Shown piece after piece: positions 1-9,501 of a stretch of 64,000 nt of DNA (its first letter is position 1; each line of letters starts with the position of its first letter). The translations under genes were made by a program, and so were the position numbers. Below the pieces are notes generated by a model that did no database searches, was not told the origin of the DNA, and saw nothing but the letters and a program-made list of their open reading frames with translations. The DNA lies in NCBI RefSeq assembly GCF_001422725.1, contig NZ_LMMA01000023.1, positions 27,593 through 91,592 of the forward strand, written 5' to 3'. The stretch is from Flavobacterium sp. Leaf82. GTDB taxonomy: Bacteria > Bacteroidota > Bacteroidia > Flavobacteriales > Flavobacteriaceae.

Positions 1-3000
1 AAAACAAGCGGAAGTTTCATTGCGGGTTCTTGCGGAAATTCGGGAACTTATACCAATACCTGGATTGCCAAAGATTTGTGTTTGAATACTTCGACCACTT
101 TTACGCAAGTAATAACTATTGAAGATACTGCTGCCCCAAGTTGGACAACTTTAGCTGGGTCTTTAAACAAAACTATCGAATGTAGCGATGCAACGGCTTT
201 AACTTCCGCGCAAGCGTTATTCCCTATTGCTGGTGATTTGTGCGATGCTGATGTTTCGAATATTGTTAAAGTTAGTGGTGGTTTTGTAGTTTCTGCAAGT
301 TGTTCGAATGCGGGAACTTATACCAATACCTGGACAGTAAAAGACGATTGCGGAAATACTTCTGATACTTTCACGCAAGTCATTACAATTGAAGATACTG
401 TTGCCCCAACTTGGACAACTCAAATTGGTTCATTAAATAAAACTATTGAATGCAGTGATACAGCAGGTTTAACTTCTGCGCAAGCGTTATTCCCAATAGC
501 TGTTGATTTATGCGATGCTGATGTTTCGAATATTGTTAAAATTAGCGGAGCTTTTGTAGCTTCTGCTAATTGTTCGAATGCCGGAACTTACACCAATACC
601 TGGACAGTAAAAGACGATTGCGGAAATACTTCTGATACTTTCACGCAAGTAATTACAATTGAAGATACGGTAAAACCAATGTTTATTGGAGATCTTCCGT
701 TAGATATTACTGTTTCTTGTGATGCTGTTCCAGAACCGGCAAATGTTGATGCTTCTGATAATTGTAATGGTAATTTGCCAATTGTTTTCAGTGAAATAAA
801 AAGTGATATTCAAAATAGTTGCAATACAAATTACACATTAACCCGTATATGGACTACTAGCGATTGTAGCGCAAATATTGCCAGTTATACTCAAATTATA
901 ACCGTTAGAGATACGACTCCGCCTACCGGAACTGCACCAACAAATCTTGCAAACCTGCAAACTATTGCTGATATTCCTGTGGGAAATGCGAGCGATGTAA
1001 AAGATGCTTCTGATAATTGCAGTACAACTGTGGCTATTACCATTAATGATTCTGATAATGGAGGAAACGGTTGCGATGGAAATCCTTATATCTTAACCAG
1101 AACTTATACTTTGACAGATTGCGCCGGAAATAAAACGGAATTGAAACAAACTTTTACTGTCGAAAATAAAGTTTCGGTTACAGGAATTGCTTCAAATGTA
1201 ACTTGTCTTGGCGGAAAAGATGGTTATATTCTGGTTACAAATAGTCCCGGATCAACTGTTATTGTTAGAAATGTAAATAATGAAGTTGTAGCAAACAACA
1301 ATTTGCCTGCCGGAACTTATACATTAACAGCAACATCATCTGTAAATACCGGAAACCAAACTTGTTCTGCAGTTGCAACAGTTGTAATTACTCAACCAAC
1401 TTATACGGTTAAAATATCCGGACAAATTATTAATAAAGACACAAATACACCACTTGCAAATGTGCCTGTTACCTTGGTTCCGCAAGGTACAACCACTGGT
1501 TCAATTTTATTACAGATCACTGGTGCTGATGGTTTTTATAGCTTTTCAGGTATGCCTGCAGGTAGTTATTTGGTACAGGTTCAGGATGCTAATCTCAACA
1601 GTGCTTATGAATTATATCCTATAGCTTCAAGTTTGTTTTTTACAACACTGGAAGATTGCAAAATTCAGGAACATGATTTTGAATATGGAAAATCAACTCT
1701 TCCTGTTTTAGGAGATTATGTTTGGTATGATACAAATGCTAACGGAATTCAGGATGAATGGTACGATGCTAATAATGATGGTGTTGTAACTAAAAATATC
1801 CCTGATGAAAATGGCGCTGTAGAATACAACAAATGGGAATGGATAGATCTTAATGGTGACGGAAGTTATACCGGAGCCCTGAATGTTGGAGAATTAAATG
1901 AAGGTGGATTTGGAAATGCATTGAGCCCTAACGTAATTATTGATGGTCCTAACGGCTATCATGCTGAAGTAATTGTAGGTATTGAAGGATTCTGGAGAAA
2001 CAGACCTGAAACTGCAAATCCGTATGGGGATTACGCTATCAAATTAGTAAAAGATACTAATCTTGATGCTGTTGCTGCAAATTTAGGCGCGACTGGTTTG
2101 ATAAAAGTTATTCCTTCACCAACAGATAAAAAATTAAGTAATAAAACCAGTAAATCACAATTACATACGGTTTGTAGCACAACTGGAGGCGTGAGCGGAT
2201 ATATTGTAAAGATTACGCCTGACGATCTGGTTCATTTAAATGCTGATTTTGGAGTAAATTGTAAAGCCTATTCTGATATTGTTGCCAATGATGATAAAGC
2301 GGGTCCAATTGTGGGTGTAAATACTACTACACCAAATGTGATAAATGTATTGCTTAATGATACACTTGAAGGCATTGTTGTAACGGCTTCTGATGTTGTT
2401 ATTACCACCATAACACCAAATGCTTTTTTGCAATTAAATCCTGATGGTTCTATAAATGTTTTACCAAATGCGCCTGCCGGTACTTTAACATTAGTGTACC
2501 AAATTTGCGAAGCTGACCAAACCTCAAATTGTGATACTGCTACGGTAACAATTACAATTATTAATCCAGTAATTGCTAACGATGATACTTATACTAATAT
2601 TGGCTGTAATACATTTGGATTAGCAGGAAATGTTTTGAGCAACGACTTTAAAGGTATTACGAAAGCTTCTGTTGATTTGGTGAACTTTACATTATTAACT
2701 CAAAATAATATCGGTATAAAAACAGATCCAAATATCACTTTTGATACTTTGGGAAATGTAACGGTATCGAGTTTAACACCAGCCGGAACTTATACCTACA
2801 GCTATCAAATTTGCGACAAATTAAGTGCTGCAAATTGCGATACTGCGACGGTTACTATAACAGTCATTCCTAATGGTATTACAACTATTGCAAGTTCAGC
2901 TTGTAATGATGATTCGACTTTGATAAACTTATTTTCCTTACTGCCTGAAAACACACCACCAACAGGAATTTGGATGGACAATAGCAACAGTAATTCTATA

Positions 3001-3462
3001 CAGGGAAACACGCTAAATGTACTTGGTTTAGCACTTGGCAATTATATTTTTGAATATAAAATAACCGATCAGAATTGTCCGAGAAGCATTTTGCTTAATA
3101 TGGAAATAAATGATGATTGTAAAGTATTGGCCTGCGGAAATGTTGTAGTTCATAACGCTTTTTCTCCTAACGGTGACGGCATGAACGATCTTTTCAGGAT
3201 TGATAGTATTGATGATGTAACCTGTTATCCTGAAAATAACGTGGAAATCTATAATCGCTGGGGAATTTTGGTTTTTGAAACTGATAATTATAACAATACA
3301 ACCAACGCATTTGACGGAACATCAAGAGGAAGAACAACTGTTAAACAATCTGATGGATTACCAACCGGAACGTACTTCTACATTATTAATTACAAATCAT
3401 TAGACGGAAATAATGTACTTCAAAATAATAAAAAAGACGGGTATTTATATTTATCTAAATAA
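1..3462 (+). CDS. Giant adhesin-like surface protein with type B T9SS sorting domain (5' end outside window)
   Basis: The reading frame is open from base 1, so the gene starts upstream; 1153 residues are visible. The first part consists of near-identical 90-residue modules (270-bp period; the EDT motif recurs at 121, 391 and 661) rich in paired Cys and in the motifs DDCGNTSDTF and TQVITIEDT, a HYR/Ig-like surface repeat style. Next come more divergent Ig-like repeats, a carboxypeptidase-regulatory-like module near 1420-1600, an SdrD-B-like segment (LGDYVWYDTNANGIQDE near 1710), two Big-type modules beginning with the ANDD motif, and a final ~107 residues with FSPNGDGMNDLF and EIYNRWG, the hallmark of the CHU_C/type B T9SS C-terminal domain. 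Type B cargo of this kind (for example SprB) usually needs a cognate SprF/PorP protein, and one follows directly. The function is probably cell-surface adhesion or gliding; no enzymatic domain is visible. The true length cannot be judged here. Confidence 0.9.
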   Translation, partial: KTSGSFIAGSCGNSGTYTNTWIAKDLCLNTSTTFTQVITIEDTAAPSWTTLAGSLNKTIECSDATALTSAQALFPIAGDLCDADVSNIVKVSGGFVVSASCSNAGTYTNTWTVKDDCGNTSDTFTQVITIEDTVAPTWTTQIGSLNKTIECSDTAGLTSAQALFPIAVDLCDADVSNIVKISGAFVASANCSNAGTYTNTWTVKDDCGNTSDTFTQVITIEDTVKPMFIGDLPLDITVSCDAVPEPANVDASDNCNGNLPIVFSEIKSDIQNSCNTNYTLTRIWTTSDCSANIASYTQIITVRDTTPPTGTAPTNLANLQTIADIPVGNASDVKDASDNCSTTVAITINDSDNGGNGCDGNPYILTRTYTLTDCAGNKTELKQTFTVENKVSVTGIASNVTCLGGKDGYILVTNSPGSTVIVRNVNNEVVANNNLPAGTYTLTATSSVNTGNQTCSAVATVVITQPTYTVKISGQIINKDTNTPLANVPVTLVPQGTTTGSILLQITGADGFYSFSGMPAGSYLVQVQDANLNSAYELYPIASSLFFTTLEDCKIQEHDFEYGKSTLPVLGDYVWYDTNANGIQDEWYDANNDGVVTKNIPDENGAVEYNKWEWIDLNGDGSYTGALNVGELNEGGFGNALSPNVIIDGPNGYHAEVIVGIEGFWRNRPETANPYGDYAIKLVKDTNLDAVAANLGATGLIKVIPSPTDKKLSNKTSKSQLHTVCSTTGGVSGYIVKITPDDLVHLNADFGVNCKAYSDIVANDDKAGPIVGVNTTTPNVINVLLNDTLEGIVVTASDVVITTITPNAFLQLNPDGSINVLPNAPAGTLTLVYQICEADQTSNCDTATVTITIINPVIANDDTYTNIGCNTFGLAGNVLSNDFKGITKASVDLVNFTLLTQNNIGIKTDPNITFDTLGNVTVSSLTPAGTYTYSYQICDKLSAANCDTATVTITVIPNGITTIASSACNDDSTLINLFSLLPENTPPTGIWMDNSNSNSIQGNTLNVLGLALGNYIFEYKITDQNCPRSILLNMEINDDCKVLACGNVVVHNAFSPNGDGMNDLFRIDSIDDVTCYPENNVEIYNRWGILVFETDNYNNTTNAFDGTSRGRTTVKQSDGLPTGTYFYIINYKSLDGNNVLQNNKKDGYLYLSK

Positions 3463-3496
3463 AATCGATAGTAATAATAATATAATAATATCTACT

Positions 3497-4414
3497 ATGA
3501 GAACAAAATTATTTTTCATCGTCATAATGTTTGCGGGCATTGCCGGTTATGCACAACAAGATGCACAATTTACGCAATACATGTATAACACTATCAATAT
3601 CAATCCGGCTTATGCAGGATCAAGAGGAGCTTTAAGTGTTTTTGGATTGTATCGTACACAATGGGTTGGACTCGACGGAGCTCCGGAAACCAGCAGTTTT
3701 TCTGTCAATTCACCAATAAACAATAGTAATGTGGGGATTGGCGTGTCATTGGTAAATGATAAAATTGGCCCAACAAACGAGAACAATTTTTCTGTCGATC
3801 TTTCGTATACAGTTCAGACTTCGCCAGATTTTAAATTGTCTTTTGGAATAAAAGGAACTGCTAATTTATTCAATCTTGACATCAATAAATTAAATCCTGA
3901 AAATCAGGGCGATCCGCAATTTCAAGATATTGACAATAAATTTTCTCCCAATGTTGGAGCCGGTGTATATTGGCATTCTAATAAAGCATATATAGGATTA
4001 TCTGTTCCTAATTTTATAGAAACTAATAGATATGATGATAATGATGTGGCTATTTTCAAGGATAAAATCAACTATTATTTAATGGCGGGATACGTATTTG
4101 ATCTTGATAAACTGGAATATATAAAATTCAAACCGGCAGTTTTAACCAAAATGGTCGAAGGCGCGCCGCTTCAGGTAGATGTTTCTGCCAACTTTATGTT
4201 CATCGAGAAATTTGTTGTGGGCGTGGCTTACAGATGGAGCGCTTCTGTAAGTGCCATGGTGGGTTTCCAGATCACAGACGGACTTTATTTGGGTTATGGT
4301 TATGATCGTGAAACCACCAACCTGAACAATTATAATTCAGGATCACACGAGATATTCCTGCGTTACGAATTCATCAAAAACAACGGTAAACTGACAACCC
4401 CTCGTTTCTTCTAA
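3497..4414 (+). CDS. PorP/SprF family type IX secretion outer-membrane protein
   Basis: 305 residues. The start at 3497 (MRTKLFF) is chosen over the longer frame from 3413 because it gives a clean signal peptide ending near GYAQQDAQ and leaves the upstream gene intact. The N-terminal motif QFTQYMYNTININPAYAGSRG is diagnostic of the PorP/SprF family, followed by a predicted beta-barrel. Family knowledge: SprF is needed for secretion of SprB, and PorP-like barrels help anchor or export type B C-terminal-domain cargo in the outer membrane. It lies 34 bp downstream of the type B adhesin and 7 bp upstream of the PorE-like gene, so the three are likely one operon. I infer that it is the dedicated partner of the upstream adhesin rather than the core PorP of the secretion machine. 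Confidence 0.9.
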   Translation: MRTKLFFIVIMFAGIAGYAQQDAQFTQYMYNTININPAYAGSRGALSVFGLYRTQWVGLDGAPETSSFSVNSPINNSNVGIGVSLVNDKIGPTNENNFSVDLSYTVQTSPDFKLSFGIKGTANLFNLDINKLNPENQGDPQFQDIDNKFSPNVGAGVYWHSNKAYIGLSVPNFIETNRYDDNDVAIFKDKINYYLMAGYVFDLDKLEYIKFKPAVLTKMVEGAPLQVDVSANFMFIEKFVVGVAYRWSASVSAMVGFQITDGLYLGYGYDRETTNLNNYNSGSHEIFLRYEFIKNNGKLTTPRFF

Positions 4415-4421
4415 AAATAAA

Positions 4422-6365
4422 ATGACTATGAAAAATTATATACTTCTCTGCATCACAATGATCTGTTTTTCATTTGATAGTTATTCGCAACAATCCAAGG
4501 TAGCTGCCGGAGATAGAAAATACGACAGTTATGCTTATATCGATGCTATTAAAACCTATGAGCGTGTTGCCAACAAAGGGTACAAGTCTGAGGATATGTT
4601 CAAAAAACTAGGCAACTCCTATTATTTTAATTCTGATTTTGAAGGAGCTGCCAAATGGTATGGCGAATTATTTGCCATGAACACAACTGTAGAACCAGAA
4701 TATTATTACCGATATGCACAGTCTTTGAAATCAACGGGACAAATCGATAAAGCCAATCAGATTCAGTCAGAATTTAATACCAAATTCAAAAATGATAACA
4801 GAGGAAAACTCTATAATGGAGCAGTTAATTATCTCGATGAGATAAAAGCTAATTCAGGACGTTATAAAATCGAAGATGCCGGAATTAATAGTAAATATTC
4901 AGATTACGGATCTTTTGTTTACGATAACAAAATCTATTTTGCATCGGCAAGAGATACCGGAAACTTTTCGCAACGCAAACACAAATGGACTAATGAATAT
5001 TTTACCAATTTGTATTTTGCCAATGTTGATACTCAAAATAATAGTATAAGTTCTAAGGTAAATAAGTTTAAGACTTCTCTTAATACGAAGTTTCATGAAT
5101 CTTCTCCAGCTTTTACCAAAGATGGAAAAACAGTTTATTTTACCCGAAACAATTATGAAAATGGCAAAAAAGGAAAAGATGCAAACAAAATTACTTTAGT
5201 AAAAATATACAAAGCCACGATTGAAAATGATAAATGGACAAACATAACTGAACTTCCGTTTGACAGTGATAATTATAGTACGGCACATCCTGCGCTGAGC
5301 CCTGATGAGAAAACCTTATATTTTGCATCAGATATGCCGGGAAGCGTCGGACAATCTGATATTTATAAAGTGAGTATCAATAGCAATTCAAGTTATGGAC
5401 CGCCTACCAATCTTGGCAAAAGTATCAATACAGAAGGCAAAGAAACTTTTCCGTATGTTACCAGCGAAAACGAAATTTATTTTGCCTCAGACGGACATCC
5501 CGGATTGGGCGGACTTGATGTATTTGTCGGTAAAATTGAAGACAACGGAACGATTAGCAGTATTCAGAATGTGGGAGCCGATGTCAATTCTCCAAAAGAT
5601 GATTTTGCCTATATAATTGATCCAGTTTCCCGAATAGGTTATTTTAGTTCTAATAAAGATGGCGGTCAGGGTTCTGATGATATTTATAAAATTCTTGAAA
5701 CAAAAAGACTGCAATGCATTCAGGAATTAAACGGAATCATTACTGATGCTGAAACTGCTGTTATTTTACCCGGAACAAAAGTTACTTTATATGAAGGAAC
5801 AAGTATAAAAAACACCATCATTTCTGATTCGGCCGGATTTTATAGTTTTGTTGTCGAATGCGGAAAAACCTATAATGTAAGAGCCGAAAAACAAGATTAT
5901 ACCACTAAAGAAGTAAGTATAACTATTGGAAAACTTACCGGAAAAACAAGCCTTCCAATTGCTTTAGAAAAATCAACCTGCAAAGTCACTATTGGCGATG
6001 ACTTAGGAAAATGTTTTGGAATTAAAATGATTTACTTCGATCTGGATAAATCCAATATTCGAACAGAAGCAGCTTTAGATTTAGAAAAAATCCTGGATGT
6101 TTTGAATAATAATCCAACGATGAAACTTGATATTCGTTCTCATACTGATAGCAGGGCTACACATCAGTATAATGAAGCTTTGTCTAACCGAAGAGCAAAA
6201 TCAACACTACAATGGCTGGTGAAAAACGGTATTGCCGCAAACAGGTTAACCGGAAAAGGTTATGGAGAAACACAACTGGTAAACGGTTGTGCTGACGGTG
6301 TAAATTGTACCGAAGAAGAACATCAAATGAACAGAAGAAGTGAATTTATTATTACGGCTTTATAG
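4422..6365 (+). CDS. PorE-like OmpA family protein (TPR, PD40 propeller, regulatory domain, OmpA C-terminus)
   Basis: 647 residues; a second in-frame ATG lies six bases in (4428). Order of parts: signal peptide (about 1-22), TPR-like helices (about 25-140), WD40-like/PD40 beta-propeller repeats (about 170-430, with motifs such as HPALSPDEKTLYFASD and YFASDGHPGLGGLD), a carboxypeptidase-regulatory-like domain (about 440-510) and a C-terminal OmpA peptidoglycan-binding domain (about 535-645, with IYFDLDKSNIR and LSNRRAKSTLQWL). This architecture matches PorE of the Porphyromonas T9SS, which links the outer-membrane secretion complex to peptidoglycan. It follows the SprF-like gene by 7 bp and is followed by a terminator, so it ends the operon. 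It could be a paralogue dedicated to the upstream adhesin rather than the core PorE. Confidence 0.85.
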   Translation: MTMKNYILLCITMICFSFDSYSQQSKVAAGDRKYDSYAYIDAIKTYERVANKGYKSEDMFKKLGNSYYFNSDFEGAAKWYGELFAMNTTVEPEYYYRYAQSLKSTGQIDKANQIQSEFNTKFKNDNRGKLYNGAVNYLDEIKANSGRYKIEDAGINSKYSDYGSFVYDNKIYFASARDTGNFSQRKHKWTNEYFTNLYFANVDTQNNSISSKVNKFKTSLNTKFHESSPAFTKDGKTVYFTRNNYENGKKGKDANKITLVKIYKATIENDKWTNITELPFDSDNYSTAHPALSPDEKTLYFASDMPGSVGQSDIYKVSINSNSSYGPPTNLGKSINTEGKETFPYVTSENEIYFASDGHPGLGGLDVFVGKIEDNGTISSIQNVGADVNSPKDDFAYIIDPVSRIGYFSSNKDGGQGSDDIYKILETKRLQCIQELNGIITDAETAVILPGTKVTLYEGTSIKNTIISDSAGFYSFVVECGKTYNVRAEKQDYTTKEVSITIGKLTGKTSLPIALEKSTCKVTIGDDLGKCFGIKMIYFDLDKSNIRTEAALDLEKILDVLNNNPTMKLDIRSHTDSRATHQYNEALSNRRAKSTLQWLVKNGIAANRLTGKGYGETQLVNGCADGVNCTEEEHQMNRRSEFIITAL

Positions 6366-6386
6366 TTCATTAAAAATATCCGGGTT

Positions 6387-6416
6387 AAAAGCTGTCTGAA
6401 ATTCAGGCAGCTTTTT
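6387..6416 (+). terminator. Rho-independent terminator of the adhesin/SprF/PorE-like operon
   Basis: An 11-bp stem (AGCTGTCTGAA paired with TTCAGGCAGCT, one G-U pair) sits in an A-rich/T-rich frame ending in TTTTT, 22 bp after the stop codon. Confidence 0.75.
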
Positions 6417-6420
6417 ATGC

Positions 6421-6459
6421 AAAAAAAAAGTCGTTGTAAATCAAAGATCTACAACGACT
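6421..6459 (-). terminator. Rho-independent terminator of the CAP-domain lipoprotein gene
   Basis: A perfect 10-bp inverted repeat (AGTCGTTGTA / TACAACGACT) at 6429-6459 is followed on the minus strand by a run of nine T. It lies 27 bp after the stop of the minus-strand gene. Confidence 0.8.
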
Positions 6460-6485
6460 ACTAAAAACCAACCAGTCCAATATAT

Positions 6486-6995
6486 TTAAATCTTAACGAA
6501 AATGTTCGTGTAATATTTTTTTCCCGTTTTAGTATCAGTTGTTACTGATAAACCAAAATGAGTATAATCTCCTTCAATGTTTTCTTTGTGTCCCGGACTA
6601 TCCAGCCATGCTTTTACAGCAGCTTCTGATGTCTTGTAATTATAAGCAACATTCTCGCCTACTTTTTTTGCTGACAAAACGCTCATAATATTATTAGAAC
6701 GTGCCGTAAAATCATTATGATCTACAACATTATTTGCGATCATATAATTATTATGCTCCTGGCATTTAAACGATACGTGATTTATTTTTTCTAATGCGTT
6801 TAAACCAATACTTATTCTATAGTCATTAATAAGTTTCATGGTTTCGATCTCTGAATCATTATAAGTGTAGTTCGTGATCAGAGTTTGAGAAGTCGTAGTC
6901 TCTTCTGTTGCCTCGGCGTTATCTGCAGAGCATGAGTTCATTGTAATAAAAATTACAACGAACATCATGGCATACATAATCTTTTTCATAATCAA
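6486..6995 (-). CDS. CAP (SCP/PR1) domain lipoprotein
   Basis: 169 residues; MIMKKIMYAM, so the start could also be six bases later (6989). A lipoprotein signal peptide ends in MNSC with the acylated Cys at about 22. A CAP domain fills the rest: helix motif LINDYRISIGLNAL, then KCQEHNNYM, then GENVAYNY, then AVKAWLDSPGHKENI, and a terminal YYTNIFVKI strand. The cavity His and Glu residues of CAP domains are present (EHNNY, GENVA, SPGHKENI). The role of bacterial CAP lipoproteins is poorly defined; cell-envelope binding or small-lipid binding is possible. A single gene with its own promoter (7073-7104) and terminator. Confidence 0.85.
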   Translation of the reverse strand: MIMKKIMYAMMFVVIFITMNSCSADNAEATEETTTSQTLITNYTYNDSEIETMKLINDYRISIGLNALEKINHVSFKCQEHNNYMIANNVVDHNDFTARSNNIMSVLSAKKVGENVAYNYKTSEAAVKAWLDSPGHKENIEGDYTHFGLSVTTDTKTGKKYYTNIFVKI

Positions 6996-7072
6996 TTGCA
7001 GGTTAATATTAAAGTAAATGTTGGGGCAAATTCCTTAATAAATTTTATAAATAAAATAGTTTGTTTCTGCTT

Positions 7073-7104
7073 CAAACTTATTCAATTTACCGTTAAACTA
7101 CAAA
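7073..7104 (-). promoter_or_regulatory. Predicted Bacteroidota promoter of the CAP lipoprotein gene
   Basis: On the minus strand a TTTG box (7101-7104) is followed after 20 bp by TAAGTTTG (7073-7080), matching the Bacteroidota consensus TTTG / TAnnTTTG. It leaves a leader of about 75 bases. Confidence 0.5.
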
Positions 7105-7157
7105 ATTAATCGATGAAATACATACATAATGCAATATTAAAGGTATTTTTCTTACAA

Positions 7158-7802
7158 CTAAGAAGAAAGTCTTTCGATCTTCCATGAAAAATCAGACTGA
7201 CTTTGATAACGTATTCTGTCATGCAACCTGTTAGGTCTTCCCTGCCAGAATTCTACCTCTAATGGAGTTACTAAAAATCCGCCCCAATTATCAGGTCTGG
7301 TGATAGGTTTTCCTTCAAATTCTGCTTCAAGTTTTTTTAAGTTTTCTTCTAAAAAAGTTCTTGACGGAATCACTTCACTCTGATTCGAAACAATTGCGCC
7401 TAATTTACTTCCGTCAGGACGCGAATCAAAATAACCATCAGATATGTTTTCAGAAGTTTTCTGTGCAATTCCTTTTATGATTACCTGACGCTCCATTTCC
7501 TGCCAAAAAAAAGACAAACAAACATGAGGGTTTGCAGCAATTGCTTTTCCTTTTTCAGAATTGTAATTGGTGTAGAAAATGAAACCTTCTTCAGAAAATT
7601 TCTTTAATAAAACCACTCTGGATTTCGGAAAACCATCCAGTCCAATTGTAGCAACCGTCATGGCATTTACTTCTCCGCTTGCGCCAAAATCTTCTACTTC
7701 ATGAAACCATCTGTTAAAAAGATTAATGGGATCTTCCGGAATATTAGTTTCTAATAATTCGCTCTTCTCGTAAGATTTTCTATAATTGCTTAAATCGTTC
7801 AT
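7158..7802 (-). CDS. pdxH: Pyridoxamine 5'-phosphate oxidase
   Basis: 214 residues, the usual length. FMN-dependent oxidation of pyridoxamine or pyridoxine phosphate to pyridoxal phosphate, cytosolic. Visible family features: N-terminal LSNYRKSYEKSELLE, FMN-binding stretch with FPKSRVVLLKKF and FYTNYNSEKGKAI, CLSFFWQEMERQVIIKG, and the C-terminal signature EVEFWQGRPNRLHDRIRY. The ATG start is consistent with family alignments. The 111-bp gap to the next gene upstream (rnz) is filled with short T/A repeats, so co-transcription is uncertain. Confidence 0.95.
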   Translation of the reverse strand: MNDLSNYRKSYEKSELLETNIPEDPINLFNRWFHEVEDFGASGEVNAMTVATIGLDGFPKSRVVLLKKFSEEGFIFYTNYNSEKGKAIAANPHVCLSFFWQEMERQVIIKGIAQKTSENISDGYFDSRPDGSKLGAIVSNQSEVIPSRTFLEENLKKLEAEFEGKPITRPDNWGGFLVTPLEVEFWQGRPNRLHDRIRYQSQSDFSWKIERLSS

Positions 7803-7804
7803 GA

Positions 7805-7850
7805 TTGAGGATTTAGATTGTTGATTTTAGATTTTAGATTTTAGATTTCG
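7805..7850. repeat. TAGATTT-type short direct repeats
   Basis: Repeated units of GATTTTAGATT with variants lie between pdxH and rnz. The same units occur at 8823-8935, where inverted copies (AATCTAAAATC type) are also present. Confidence 0.6.
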
Positions 7851-7913
7851 CTGGACTTTTCAAACTTAGTAACTTAGTTTCTCAATCCCGAAACTTCGGG
7901 ACAGCAACTTAAT

Positions 7914-8822
7914 TTATTCCCACTCAAAACTTCTCCCGTCATCGCCTAAAAGTACGTTCGGGAAAATTTCTTCAGCTTCTTCTTTAAAACGCTCGATTCC
8001 ATCATATCTTGTAGAATAATGACCTAAAACAAGTTGTTTGGCATTTGCCATAAGTGCAATTCTTGCCGCTTCTTTTGCAGTAGAATGCAATGTTTTTTGA
8101 GCCAAAGCAGCTTCAGATTCCAGAAATGTAGTTTCATGGTACAAAACATCTACATCTTTTATAATTGGAATAATATCTTCATTATAAACCGTATCTGAGC
8201 AAAAAGCGTAACTCAACGCCGGAATGGGATCAAAAGATAATTTTTCATTTTCGATTACAGTTCCGTCATCCAGTGTAACATTTCCGCCACCCTTTATTTT
8301 TTGATAATAAGCCGTATGTATATTGTATTGTTGCACAGCTTCGACATTTAGTTTTCTGTCACCGGGTTTTTCCTGAAACAAAAATCCGTTAGTGTAAACG
8401 CGGTGTTTTAGCGGAATTGTTGTTACAATCACTTTGCTATCTTCAAAAATAACTTCACTTTCTTTCGATTCTAATTCATGAAAAAACAGCTCATAAGTTG
8501 TCCAGGAATTGGATAATTTAAGTTGTAAAGTAATAATTTCCTTCACTCCTTTTGGTCCGTAGATATGCAAATCAGTTGTACGTCCTAAAAGTGCAAAAGT
8601 CGAAATAGTCCCAATTAATCCAAAGAAATGATCTCCATGCAAATGCGAAATAAAAATGTGATTAATCTTAGAAAATTTAATCTTGTTTTTACGCAATTGA
8701 ACCTGAGTTCCTTCGCCACAATCAATTAAAAACAATCTGTTTTTAATTTCTAAAACCTGCGAAGTTGGGTTGGTAATCGTTCTGGGAGTTGCGGCATAAC
8801 AGCCAAGTATGGTAAGCTTCAT
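7914..8822 (-). CDS. rnz: Ribonuclease Z
   Basis: 302 residues, the normal length of the short form (RNase Z-S). Zinc-dependent endonuclease that removes the 3' trailer of tRNA precursors. Metallo-beta-lactamase motifs are complete: FISHLHGDHFFGL (HxHxDH), DCGEGTQVQLRKN, a later DVLYHETTFLE, STAKEAARIA and the C-terminal LGHYSTRY histidine motif. Family-typical start MKLTILGCYAATPR. Lies 113 bp downstream of a small unknown gene on the same strand. Confidence 0.95.
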   Translation of the reverse strand: MKLTILGCYAATPRTITNPTSQVLEIKNRLFLIDCGEGTQVQLRKNKIKFSKINHIFISHLHGDHFFGLIGTISTFALLGRTTDLHIYGPKGVKEIITLQLKLSNSWTTYELFFHELESKESEVIFEDSKVIVTTIPLKHRVYTNGFLFQEKPGDRKLNVEAVQQYNIHTAYYQKIKGGGNVTLDDGTVIENEKLSFDPIPALSYAFCSDTVYNEDIIPIIKDVDVLYHETTFLESEAALAQKTLHSTAKEAARIALMANAKQLVLGHYSTRYDGIERFKEEAEEIFPNVLLGDDGRSFEWE

Positions 8823-8935
8823 TTTTGATTTTAGATTGTTGATTTTAGATTGAAAGCCTGGAGCTTCGATATTAATTGGATCAAAATTTTAGATTTAGTA
8901 TAAAAATCTAATATCTAAAATCAGAAATCTAAAGT
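8823..8935. repeat. GATTTTAGATT repeats, direct and inverted
   Basis: The spacer before rnz carries direct copies of GATTTTAGATTGTTGATTTT and inverted copies (ATCTAAAATCAGAAATCTAAA) that could fold into a weak AT hairpin. Similar to 7805-7850. Confidence 0.6.
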
Positions 8936-9268
8936 TTAAAATCCCAGATCTCTTTCGATTTCTTCCATTTCGATAATATCGTGTGCTTCTAAAAGAGAAG
9001 GAACCACAACTAATTTATCAGATATAGCATTAAAGTCAAGATCGTCGACTACAATTACAAAAGATTTTTTTGCTTTTTTTTGTTGTTTGGCAAGTGGTAA
9101 AAAAAGCTTTAAATCACTTTCAGACAATTCTGAATCTGCTGTTAAATCGATTATAATATTTTGTTTTTCAAAGGTTTTAAATTGCTGCGTTACTTTTTCC
9201 AGAAAAGATTTAAAATCTTTCTGAGTATCTTTAATCGTAACGGTATGTCCTTTTTGATCTACTTTCAT
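8936..9268 (-). CDS. Small conserved protein of unknown function, upstream of rnz
   Basis: 110 residues, no signal peptide or membrane segment. Alternating beta/alpha pattern: KGHTVTIKD, a helix with KSFLEKVTQQFKTF, NIIIDLTA, a helix LSESDLKLFLPLAKQQKKAKK, SFVIVVDDLDF, and an acidic tail IIEMEEIERDLGF. The pattern is reminiscent of a STAS-like or similar small alpha/beta fold, but no signature residue is decisive and I do not assign a function. It precedes rnz on the same strand. Confidence 0.75.
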   Translation of the reverse strand: MKVDQKGHTVTIKDTQKDFKSFLEKVTQQFKTFEKQNIIIDLTADSELSESDLKLFLPLAKQQKKAKKSFVIVVDDLDFNAISDKLVVVPSLLEAHDIIEMEEIERDLGF

Positions 9269-9386
9269 CTTATAATATTGAAAAGCGAAGGTACGAAGTT
9301 TTTTTATTTTTTTGTTTCAAGTTTCAAGTTTCAGGTTGCTAAGCTGAACGTTCCAAAACCTTTGTGATAAAAAGTTAGTTTCAGGT

Positions 9387-9453
9387 TTGTCAGGCTGAGC
9401 GAAGTCGAAGCCTTTTTTTACTTATTAGCCTTCGACTTCGCTCAGGGTGACAA
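9387..9453. repeat. Palindromic dispersed repeat (GGCTGAGCGAAGTCGAAGCC family)
   Basis: 26-base arms at 9387-9412 and 9428-9453 are near-perfect reverse complements around GCTGAGCGAAGTCGAAG. The same family occurs at 61815-61907. It lies downstream of the pyrB stop codon and may act as a transcription end or RNA stability element. Confidence 0.85.
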
Positions 9454-9501
9454 TCATTTCAAATTCTGACCGTCACTGAAAACTGCGACTGAAAACTAAA
9501 A

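Noticed and set aside
1..700. CRISPR-like array
   Set aside because: The 270-bp periodicity is in frame and encodes Ig-like protein repeats, far longer than CRISPR units.
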